A stretch of 64,000 nucleotides of DNA from the IMG/VR virus record IMGVR_UViG_3300042350_002797, positions 124,001 to 188,000 of that record. The stretch is one strand, 5' to 3'. A program made the translations under genes and the position numbers. Below, piece after piece: positions 57,611 through 64,000 of this stretch. Below the pieces are notes generated by a model. It was not told the origin of the DNA. It worked only from the letters and a program-made list of their open reading frames with translations, and made no database searches. This DNA is from a virus. How positions within the stretch are numbered: position 1 is the first letter of the stretch; every line of letters begins with the position of its first letter.

Positions 57611-59840
57611 GTTCTAATACTGATTGTTTAGCTTTAGATTTAAATGTAAGTTGATCATTTTCTACAGCTATAGTGAGCACTCCACTGTTTTTTAAGTCTC
57701 CGAATAATAGCATTTTAGACAATGGTCGTTTAATTTCTTTATCAATAACACGTTGTAGAGGTCTTGCACCCATCTTCTTATCAAATCCTCGTTCGATTAA
57801 CCAATTTATAGCATCTTTATTAATCTTAAGTTTAACACCTTTTTCTCTGACTTTTTCACGTACCTCATCGATAAATTTAGTTACAATTTTACCCATAACT
57901 TCTTTTGAAAGTTTGTTAAATGTAACGATCCCGTCTAATCTATTACGGAATTCTGGAGCAAAGAATTTTTTAAGTTCTTTATCTTCGTAAGTCTTTTCTT
58001 GACTGCCGAATCCAATAACATTTTTTTCTGCTTCTTGAGCTCCGGCATTAGTGGTAAGAATCAGCACTAAATTTCTACAATCTGCACGTTTACCATTACT
58101 ACCTGTGACGAATCCATTGTCCATGATTTGTAATAAAATTGTACTTACATCTGGATGACTCTTTTCAATTTCATCCAATAATAAAACACAATTAGGATTT
58201 TCTTGAATCTGAGTAATTAGCAATCCAGCATTTTCTTCAAATCCAACATAGCCTGGAGGACTGCCGATAAGTTTACTAATACTGTGTTTTTCTTGATATT
58301 CACTCATATCAAATCGAACAAGTTTTACACCTAAGTGTTTAGATAATGCTTTGGCTGTTTCAGTTTTTCCACAACCAGTCGGCCCCATAAACACAAAGCT
58401 ACCTATTGGCTTGTCATCGGATTTCAGTCCAGCTCGGCTTACAAGAATTTTATCTACAATATCTGTAATAGCAGTATCTTGTCCGTATACATCTTCTTTA
58501 ATTTTACTTTCTAAGTTAGCAAGATTATTAGTTTCGCTTTCTGCAATTGTTTCTGTAGGTATGTTAATCATCTTGCTAAGTTCAAACTCGATCTCAGTAG
58601 CAGTAATAGTTCTACTATCAGCTAATTTTAAATTAAACCGACTAGCCGCACAATCAATAAGATCGATAGCTTTATCAGGCAATTTTTTATCTGCTTGATA
58701 TTTTACACTTAGTTTGATTGCTGCTTGTATGGCGTCGTCTTTAATTTTAACATTATGATGTTGTTCATAATATTTTTTAATACCTTTAAGTATCTGTACA
58801 GTCATTTCTGATGTAGGTTCATCTACACTAATTCTTTGGAATCTACGCATCAATGCACGATCTTTTTCAAAATACTTACGATATTCTTCCCATGTTGTAC
58901 TGGCCACTACCTTTATATTGCCTTTACTCAATGCCGGCTTCATCATGTTACTCAAATCGTTAGCATTGTTATTTGCAGATCCTGCACCACTTACCATGTG
59001 TGCTTCGTCAATAAACAGAATAGTTTTGCCTTTCTTTTCTAAACTTTTCAGTACTGCCTTGAACCTTTCTTCAAAATCGCCTCGGTATTTACTGCCTGCT
59101 AACATAGCACTAATATCGAGATTGTATACAGTATATTTTTTTAGAAATTCTGGTACAGCACCTTTTACTATATTATAGGCAAGGCCTTCTGCTATAGCAG
59201 TTTTGCCTACTCCAGGATCTCCTACCAATAATACATTACTTTTTGTTCTGCGACCCAAACAAAGTGCTACATTTTCAAGTTCTTCTATTCTACCAATTAC
59301 TGGATCTATTTTATTCTTTTTAACTTCGTCGTTTAAATTAACAGTAAATGCTCTAAGAGCACGATCATTGTGATGTGACTCCACACCGGCTTCCTCTTCA
59401 ATTTCAACTACTTCATTATTCAAATAATCACTAAATTTATCTTTATCAATACCTGCTTGCTGTATATAATAAAAGGCATAACTTCTTTTTTCAGACATCA
59501 TGGCTAAAAACACATCTGCAGATTCAATTTTTTGTCTGCCGTTAAACAACACCTGTGTGAAAGATTTATTTAGAATACGTTCAACTGCTTGTGTTTTTCT
59601 AGGTTTTACATCCTGCTGCTCGGATACTATGTTTTGACATTTATTTTTTAAATAGTGCTCGAGATTTTTCTTTAGAAATTCAGGATCTGCTCCGTAGCCA
59701 GTTAAACAATTTGAAAAATTTTCCTCGCATAGCATAGCGAATAGCAAATGCTCTATGGTCAAATAATCGTGTTTTAATTGTGTAGCTACTTTGATTGATT
59801 TTTCAAATACTAGTTGAAGTTCGTTGCTTGGTTCTACCAT
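57588..59840 (-). CDS. clpA: ClpA-like AAA+ unfoldase with ClpP-binding loop, 750 aa
   Basis: An N-domain (HDYLTIEHLLFAMLCEEN) is followed by two AAA+ modules: Walker A LVGDPGVGKT (207-214) with ILFIDEAHMV, and FMGPTGCGKTETAKA with VLLLDEIEKSH. Between the second sensor regions the loop KNVIGFGSQEK keeps IGF, matching the [LIV]-G-[FL] ClpP-binding motif of ClpA/ClpX. Length is close to E. coli ClpA (758 aa). No clpP is in the window, so it would use host ClpP. It overlaps def by 38 nt. Confidence 0.92.
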   Translation of the reverse strand: MVEPSNELQLVFEKSIKVATQLKHDYLTIEHLLFAMLCEENFSNCLTGYGADPEFLKKNLEHYLKNKCQNIVSEQQDVKPRKTQAVERILNKSFTQVLFNGRQKIESADVFLAMMSEKRSYAFYYIQQAGIDKDKFSDYLNNEVVEIEEEAGVESHHNDRALRAFTVNLNDEVKKNKIDPVIGRIEELENVALCLGRRTKSNVLLVGDPGVGKTAIAEGLAYNIVKGAVPEFLKKYTVYNLDISAMLAGSKYRGDFEERFKAVLKSLEKKGKTILFIDEAHMVSGAGSANNNANDLSNMMKPALSKGNIKVVASTTWEEYRKYFEKDRALMRRFQRISVDEPTSEMTVQILKGIKKYYEQHHNVKIKDDAIQAAIKLSVKYQADKKLPDKAIDLIDCAASRFNLKLADSRTITATEIEFELSKMINIPTETIAESETNNLANLESKIKEDVYGQDTAITDIVDKILVSRAGLKSDDKPIGSFVFMGPTGCGKTETAKALSKHLGVKLVRFDMSEYQEKHSISKLIGSPPGYVGFEENAGLLITQIQENPNCVLLLDEIEKSHPDVSTILLQIMDNGFVTGSNGKRADCRNLVLILTTNAGAQEAEKNVIGFGSQEKTYEDKELKKFFAPEFRNRLDGIVTFNKLSKEVMGKIVTKFIDEVREKVREKGVKLKINKDAINWLIERGFDKKMGARPLQRVIDKEIKRPLSKMLLFGDLKNSGVLTIAVENDQLTFKSKAKQSVLEHEILEIA

Positions 59841-60336
59841 TATATTTCCTTTGTTTTTTTAAAGCTAAATCTAATTTTAACCTACTAATGCGATCAATAA
59901 AGCAAATACCATCTAAATGATCTAATTCGTGCATGAAGCATCTAGCGTCAATGCCTGTTAGTTCTATTATATGCTGATTATTATCTCTGTCAAGAAACTC
60001 GACTAGAATAATTTTAGGTCGAGAAACTTTAAAAAATAATCCAGGAAAACTTAAACATCCTTCCTCTTCCAATTCAACTTCTTGGCTGACTTTTATTATT
60101 TTAGGATTAAAAACAGCAAAAGGCGTGTTCACATCTTTTATATTATGAGGATACATTACAAATACTCTGGCATTTACACCTACCTGATTAGCACTTAACC
60201 CTATGCCATTTTCTTCAGCCATAAGTGTAACCATAGATTCTTCTAGTATTAAGGGATCTATAATAGGATTAGAAAAATCAAAATCGTCTAATCTTTTATC
60301 TAAAATTTCATTAGGATAGTGAATTAAGTTGAGCAT
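59803..60336 (-). CDS. def: Peptide deformylase, 177 aa
   Basis: All three motifs are present: GIGLSANQVG (44-53), EEGCLSFPG with C94, and CFMHELDHLDG with H136-E137-H140. The enzyme removes formyl groups from nascent proteins with a metal ion. Deformylases are common in cyanophages and may favour phage protein maturation. The C-terminus is rich in Lys/Arg. It overlaps both dnaJ-like (26 nt) and clpA (38 nt) genes. Confidence 0.95.
   Translation of the reverse strand: MLNLIHYPNEILDKRLDDFDFSNPIIDPLILEESMVTLMAEENGIGLSANQVGVNARVFVMYPHNIKDVNTPFAVFNPKIIKVSQEVELEEEGCLSFPGLFFKVSRPKIILVEFLDRDNNQHIIELTGIDARCFMHELDHLDGICFIDRISRLKLDLALKKQRKYNGRTKQRTSTSI
59966..59993 (-). promoter_or_regulatory. Sigma70-type promoter inside def (TTGACA-N16-TATAAT)
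   Basis: On the minus strand TTGACA (59988-59993) and TATAAT (59966-59971) are 16 nt apart, within the def coding region. It could give clpA a separate transcript starting about 120 nt before its ATG. Because it is intragenic it is less certain than the others. Confidence 0.5.
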
Positions 60337-61141
60337 TTATATTTTCAATTTGTTTCAAGATTGTTTGATCATTTATTGTAGGAGTTATTACTTCTACAAC
60401 TACAATTAAATTGCCTGACCTGCCAGAAGAAAGATTAGTGAAGCCTCTTCCTTTACTGCTAAATTCAGTTCCAGAATTTACACCAGCTCGTATTTTTATT
60501 GGCATAACAGTTCCATCCAAACATTTGATTTCTTTAGTACATCCTAAAATTGCTTCGAATGAGTTTATTTGTATAATTTTACACAAGTCATCATTCCGAC
60601 GCATCCATTCTGGATCATTTTCTACCATGATCTGTACATTTAGATCGCCAGGAGGAAAATTACTGTAACTATCGTCACCCAGGCTAGGATGTCTGATAGT
60701 TTGTCCGGATTGTATACCAGCAGGTATATCTATAGTAACTTCTTTATTTTTTCCTGAAGGAGTTCTGTATTTTGCTATCATTTGAGCTCCTAGATAACTT
60801 TGTTTGAATGTAACATTCATTCTTATAGTTAGATCTCTATTTCTAGGAGCTCGTTGTTGAGCAAAGCCGTGTCCGAAATGAAATCCAAAAATATCTTCGA
60901 AGTTTGGAAAACCAGACCCTGATCTAATGTTTATAAAAGGATTCGTACCGTTTAATTCGGCATCATATTGTGATCGTTTATTAGGATCACTAAGTGTATC
61001 ATATGCTTGAGATATTTCTTGGAATTTTTTATTATCGCCACCACGGTCAGGATGATGTTTCATGGCCAATTTTTTATAGGCCTTTTTTATATCATCCTGA
61101 CTGGCTTTTTCATTTACTCCGAGTATTTCATAATAGTTCAT
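60311..61141 (-). CDS. DnaJ/CbpA-like co-chaperone, 276 aa
   Basis: The J domain is at the N-terminus (MNYYEILGVNEKASQDDIKK; HPD at 30-32). The C-terminal substrate-binding domains are present (RDLTIRMNVTFKQSYLGAQM, VTIDIPAGIQSGQTIRHPSL), but the zinc-finger of DnaJ is absent, as in CbpA. It would recruit host DnaK. The ATG lies only 7 nt after the -10 box of the promoter at 61149-61177, so the transcript may be leaderless. Confidence 0.92.
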   Translation of the reverse strand: MNYYEILGVNEKASQDDIKKAYKKLAMKHHPDRGGDNKKFQEISQAYDTLSDPNKRSQYDAELNGTNPFINIRSGSGFPNFEDIFGFHFGHGFAQQRAPRNRDLTIRMNVTFKQSYLGAQMIAKYRTPSGKNKEVTIDIPAGIQSGQTIRHPSLGDDSYSNFPPGDLNVQIMVENDPEWMRRNDDLCKIIQINSFEAILGCTKEIKCLDGTVMPIKIRAGVNSGTEFSSKGRGFTNLSSGRSGNLIVVVEVITPTINDQTILKQIENINAQLNSLS

Positions 61142-61148
61142 ACTACTA

Positions 61149-61177
61149 ATTATACAAGGACTTAAATCCTATGTCAA
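61149..61177 (-). promoter_or_regulatory. Perfect sigma70 promoter before dnaJ-like gene
   Basis: On the minus strand TTGACA (61172-61177) and TATAAT (61149-61154) are 17 nt apart. The spacer contains the near-palindrome AGGATTTAAGTCCT. The expected start is at or next to the ATG of the DnaJ-like gene. Confidence 0.85.
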
Positions 61178-61662
61178 TCTAATGGAGGAAAATCTTCGTC
61201 CAATGGCGGTCTGCTTGGTTGTGGTTTAGACATAGTTGGCATATCGCTGGCCATTGCTACAGGTGCTGCTGCCATCGGTGCCGCTGCCATGGTCATTGGA
61301 GCAGGACTAAATGGCTTCGGTGCCGACATAGGCGTTGGTGCAGGACTTACTGGCGGGGGTTTATTAGCAGCATCTAATGCTTTGGCTCTTAATTCTTTAT
61401 CGTCACCTGCTAACATGATTCCGCTTAAGGTTCCTGTTAAGAAAGTGGCGATCGGAATAATAAGTTCAAAAAACTTTTGATCCATTGGACTAATAGCGTT
61501 CATTGGTTGTGTAACAAAAATCAATGAATATAATACAACAAATACGATTCCAACTAATGTTAATGCTAAACAAATTCCAATAAAAAATTTTAGTCTAGCC
61601 ATTAACTCTTGTTCTGTGTAAATTGACATTTCTGTACCTTTATCGTCTACGTACTTTTCCAT
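61174..61662 (-). CDS. Two-helix membrane protein with Pro/Ala tail, 162 aa
   Basis: ATG 61662 forms a TAATG junction with the upstream gene and has AAGGAT before it. Two hydrophobic segments are seen (FFIGICLALTLVGIVFVVLY and FELIIPIATFLTGTLSGIML), followed by an 80-residue Pro/Ala/Met-rich cytoplasmic-type tail. The topology would suit a class II holin, but no family match is claimed. It lies next to the spanin genes, which supports a lysis role. Confidence 0.55.
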   Translation of the reverse strand: MEKYVDDKGTEMSIYTEQELMARLKFFIGICLALTLVGIVFVVLYSLIFVTQPMNAISPMDQKFFELIIPIATFLTGTLSGIMLAGDDKELRAKALDAANKPPPVSPAPTPMSAPKPFSPAPMTMAAAPMAAAPVAMASDMPTMSKPQPSRPPLDEDFPPLD

Positions 61663-61907
61663 TATTTGCATCCTTTATCAATTGGTTTGGATTGAGTGAT
61701 CTGAGCCGGCGGATTTTCCGAACCTTTAAAAATGTGCTCAGGACATGTTCCTGTGACTTCACAATAAGGTTTTTGACACTGTTTCTCACCCCAATTTTCG
61801 GGATCTTGACACGGATATCTAAACCTATCCCCGCCACAGACTGCTAATATAATGGGCAATATTAAAAGCAGTCCTAACCATCTAAACATTTTTCTATCGT
61901 GGTTCAT
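61662..61907 (-). CDS. Small Cys-rich membrane-anchored protein, 81 aa
   Basis: MFRWLGLLLILPIILAVCGG is a signal/anchor segment with a cysteine at a near-lipobox position (ILAVC; Val at -1 is unusual). The rest, with YPCQDPENWGEKQCQKPYCE and TCPEHIF, has five further cysteines and resembles a marine T4-like phage family. Probably in the periplasm. It lies between the membrane gene and the o-spanin gene. AGGAG precedes the ATG. Confidence 0.65.
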   Translation of the reverse strand: MNHDRKMFRWLGLLLILPIILAVCGGDRFRYPCQDPENWGEKQCQKPYCEVTGTCPEHIFKGSENPPAQITQSKPIDKGCK

Positions 61908-61952
61908 AACGCTCCTTTACTACTGTAATATGCTATTATTTATTTATTTTGG

Positions 61953-62222
61953 TTATTTTAACTGATCTGCTATACTTTTTTGTTCTTTATACCATTCTTG
62001 CCATGCTTCGTATTTAATTTTAAGTTCGTAATACAGTTTCGAATTAGCATTAGTAGTTTGAATAATATCGCTCATTTCTATTTTTTTATCTGCGGGCAAT
62101 TTGTTAAGATCCGCAGCAGGAGTCATCAAACTTGGCGGTGCATCGGGGAATTTCATCACAATAGGAACCGCAGTGCTAGAGCATCCTGATAAGAATATAC
62201 ATAATAATAAAATTAATCTCAT
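61953..62222 (-). CDS. Putative o-spanin lipoprotein (Rz1-like), 89 aa
   Basis: MRLILLLCIFLSGCSSTAVP has a classical lipobox (LSGC), so it would be lipid-anchored in the outer membrane. The rest is helical with LYYELKIKYEAWQEWYKEQK. It overlaps the upstream i-spanin-like gene by 4 nt. This pairing is typical of Rz/Rz1 spanins that fuse the membranes at lysis. Confidence 0.75.
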   Translation of the reverse strand: MRLILLLCIFLSGCSSTAVPIVMKFPDAPPSLMTPAADLNKLPADKKIEMSDIIQTTNANSKLYYELKIKYEAWQEWYKEQKSIADQLK

Positions 62223-62701
62223 TTTGTTTCTCCTGCAGGAGTTTGAAGTAATTCTGGGTTAGTCACTGATTTGTTAAACATTTCGATAGCATCAGGACTT
62301 ACATCGCAGTTAGCATTTATGAGTTTTTCTTTTTCTATTATTTCTTGTTTTATAACTTCTTTAACAACTTCTACAGTTTTAATTTTAGTTATAACTTTTG
62401 TTTCTATAACTTTTACAACTTCAGCCTGCCGTCCTTCTAATTCTTTAACTTTAGCCTGCACTTCTTGTACACGTTCTCTCCACATACGTTCTACGCCATA
62501 CCCGCCTGCATAAAAAGCTCCGACACCATATAATATTACACCAACTAATTCCATTGGTAATTTGTAACCTTTAATAAAGGGTATCCAAGCTACAACTTTA
62601 CTTAATATATAAAGTGTAATACCTGTAGCCAATATAGCGTATGTAGCTAATTCAATCCAGCTATCTGGTATTAAACTATACATGAATTGTAAATACCACA
62701 T
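62219..62701 (-). CDS. Putative i-spanin (Rz-like), 160 aa
   Basis: The protein has N-terminal hydrophobic segments (IELATYAILATGITLYILSK and LVGVILYGVGAFYAGGYGVE) and then a coiled coil (VQEVQAKVKELEGRQAEVVK and onward). The C-terminus ANCDVSPDAIEMFNKSV resembles Rz tails. The o-spanin gene follows with a 4-nt overlap. The extra transmembrane segment suggests that a holin-like part may be fused. Upstream it joins the next gene by TAATG. Confidence 0.7.
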   Translation of the reverse strand: MWYLQFMYSLIPDSWIELATYAILATGITLYILSKVVAWIPFIKGYKLPMELVGVILYGVGAFYAGGYGVERMWRERVQEVQAKVKELEGRQAEVVKVIETKVITKIKTVEVVKEVIKQEIIEKEKLINANCDVSPDAIEMFNKSVTNPELLQTPAGETK

Positions 62702-63438
62702 TATACTCTCTCTAGTGTTAGTGCATAGTTTTCATTTTCAAATACAAAATAATCACTTATTTTATTAATATTATAATTACCTATATATTTTGTAAAAAAT
62801 AAAACTTCTGCTATATCTTTTGATTCTATCATTAACTTTCCAGTTAAATTTTTATATACAGATTCTTTTAATCCAAAATCTTTAATTCTCATACGCAAAG
62901 GTTCTGCATATTTCTTTTGAAAAAGTAGTGTATCGTTATCAACATCTATACTTTCTAAATAACTTTTATTAAAAAAATTAGAAAAGTTGTTTAATTTATT
63001 TTCTTGAATTTTTAATTGATATTCGTCTTTATTTGTAGGAACAGTTTCTTGTAAACTATCTTCTGTTACTTCTACACTATGGAAACTTTTATAATATCTG
63101 AATTTAAAATCATTGATATCGCAAAGTTTTCCAACTCCGTATAAAATTTCCATAATTTGTTCAGGAACACGTTGAGTTCTTTCCATTTCTACAAAAACTT
63201 TATATTTTCCGTTCTGTAGTTCGCCAGGAGTCGAATCTGCATCTAGTACAAATTCATAACCTCTTTCGATAAAATTGACAAGATCTTGTGCTGGTTCTTT
63301 TTGTTCTACAGTGAAAGATATTACTACTATGTCTTCGTCAGATCCCATCTTGCTGGCATAACTATCGATTTCAAAGATATTATCTACCAGCATACGCAAG
63401 TCGCCTGCTAGCAATTCTTCATTAAGCTGCTGGTGCAT
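62701..63438 (-). CDS. Virion-type unknown protein, 245 aa
   Basis: An alpha/beta protein with EDIVVISFTVEQKEPAQDLV, ELQNGKYKVFVEMERTQRVP and FKFRYYKSFHSVEVTEDSLQ. It resembles a family next to structural genes in marine T4-like phages. No enzymatic motif. It overlaps its upstream neighbour by 17 nt, and its first residues MHQQLNEELLAGDLRMLVDN include an LNE element. Function unknown. Confidence 0.6.
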   Translation of the reverse strand: MHQQLNEELLAGDLRMLVDNIFEIDSYASKMGSDEDIVVISFTVEQKEPAQDLVNFIERGYEFVLDADSTPGELQNGKYKVFVEMERTQRVPEQIMEILYGVGKLCDINDFKFRYYKSFHSVEVTEDSLQETVPTNKDEYQLKIQENKLNNFSNFFNKSYLESIDVDNDTLLFQKKYAEPLRMRIKDFGLKESVYKNLTGKLMIESKDIAEVLFFTKYIGNYNINKISDYFVFENENYALTLERV

Positions 63439-63991
63439 TAGGAGCTCCTATAGGTGCCGCTGCCGGAGCTGCTGCCGGAGCTGATGCTGATTGTAATGCG
63501 GCTTGATCTGCTGCTTGTGCTGGTGCTGCTTCCGCTTTACTAGTTTTGCCTATACCCATACTTTCTCTCATTTTAGTCATATAACCGTTAGTTGTGTCTT
63601 CTACTAGTTTTTTAGGCATAGTAAGTTTTACAACCCAAACTGGTTTTCTGTCCAATTTACCTTTTTTAGTACCAGGTCTAAAATCATCAGGGTCCTTGAC
63701 TTTTCTGGGAGACAGTAAATGTGTTTCTTCGTACACTACTTTACATCCATAATCTAGTAGTCGTTTAGCTGCCATAGGATCGGGCATTTTGGATTTCGGC
63801 CACATAAAACTGGCAGTTACCCAGTGACGCTCGACCACAGGGCCTTCTACTAATTCTCCGTCAATCCAATTTTTATACACATACATATCCATCTCATCTA
63901 GTACACGTTCGATGTCTTTTAAGGTGCTTAGGCTTGAATTACTGTTGTAAATTGTTTGAATATTTTCAATGACGTCTAGGATATCTCTCAT
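63422..63991 (-). CDS. Virion-type unknown protein, 189 aa, possibly 5' truncated
   Basis: The protein contains VERHWVTASFMWPKSKMPDP and MAAKRLLDYGCKVVYEETHL, blocks shared by a conserved protein of marine T4-like phages. The C-terminus is a Pro/Ala-rich linker (APAAAPAAAPIGAPNAPAA). The first ATG is at 63991, but no Shine-Dalgarno is visible in the last nine bases and the frame stays open to the window end, so it may start beyond. Function unknown; position suggests a virion protein. Confidence 0.6.
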   Translation of the reverse strand: MRDILDVIENIQTIYNSNSSLSTLKDIERVLDEMDMYVYKNWIDGELVEGPVVERHWVTASFMWPKSKMPDPMAAKRLLDYGCKVVYEETHLLSPRKVKDPDDFRPGTKKGKLDRKPVWVVKLTMPKKLVEDTTNGYMTKMRESMGIGKTSKAEAAPAQAADQAALQSASAPAAAPAAAPIGAPNAPAA

Positions 63992-64000
63992 AACAGGTTC

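Noticed and set aside
57673-59178. Plus-strand frames opposite clpA
   Set aside because: They mirror ClpA codons, have no Shine-Dalgarno or promoter, and no recognisable domains.
1-64000. tRNA genes, CRISPR arrays, insertion sequences, integrase or attachment sites
   Set aside because: No cloverleaf, no regularly spaced repeats, no transposase or integrase motif was seen; the short repeats found are within coding sequence or promoters.

Overview
This window looks like part of the genome of a T4-like myovirus that infects a low-GC, probably aquatic, proteobacterium. The sequence shows a T4-type family B DNA polymerase (42337-45000) next to a gp45-type sliding clamp (41579-42322), a FEN-type 5'-3' exonuclease, a DsbA-like protein, T4-style collar-domain fibres, and dense head-to-tail genes with ATGA and TAATG junctions. 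Many small proteins resemble the conserved hypotheticals of marine T4-like phages (cyanophages, pelagiphages). Host placement is inference: it rests on AT-rich DNA, marine-phage-like content, and several promoters that match the proteobacterial sigma70 consensus exactly (TTGACA, 17 bp, TATAAT).

Layout. (1) 1-5855, plus strand: tail fibre and structural genes, ending at a terminator. (2) 5914-16446, plus strand: an accessory block with two GT-A-like glycosyltransferases, two further glycosyltransferase-like paralogues, a repeat-fronted methyltransferase-like protein, three radical SAM proteins and a 2OG-Fe(II) oxygenase. (3) 16447-20404: an SGNH-like hydrolase, a second 2OG oxygenase and an unknown protein on the minus strand, with a fourth radical SAM protein on plus. 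The two directions diverge from a palindromic late-promoter-like element at 19180-19191. (4) 20365-45758, minus strand: nucleotide metabolism, replication and DNA modification. Genes include thyX, a MoxR/VWA-metallopeptidase pair, a 5'-3' exonuclease, queE, folE, a queD-like gene, a DpdA-like transglycosylase, sugar-nucleotide enzymes with a GT-B glycosyltransferase, a MutH-like nuclease, gp45 and gp43. (5) 45852-46260, plus strand: a self-contained unit with promoter, a small secreted HExxH protein and a bidirectional terminator. (6) 46259-63991, minus strand: late or structural genes, many with short N-termini that resemble capsid-targeting peptides. They include two GH19 lysozymes (one fused to a HAD phosphatase), a Dps-like ferritin, a nucleotidyltransferase, ClpA, peptide deformylase, a DnaJ/CbpA-like protein and a spanin pair.

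How the parts may work together. FolE, QueD and QueE would make 7-deazaguanine precursors, and the DpdA-like enzyme would place the base in phage DNA as anti-restriction protection. No QueC is seen in the window. The radical SAM/oxygenase/glycosyltransferase block beside the fibre genes probably modifies a glycan or a virion protein. ClpA keeps an IGF loop and could recruit host ClpP; with DnaJ and deformylase it forms a proteostasis group. Eight of the minus-strand genes between 46259 and 56925 start with a short helix ending in (I/L)xE, the form of a T4 prohead-protease site, so several enzymes may be packaged in the head and delivered with the DNA. That is the most interesting untested idea here. 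No tRNA, CRISPR array, insertion sequence or intein was found, and no gene-free stretch exceeds about 130 bases.
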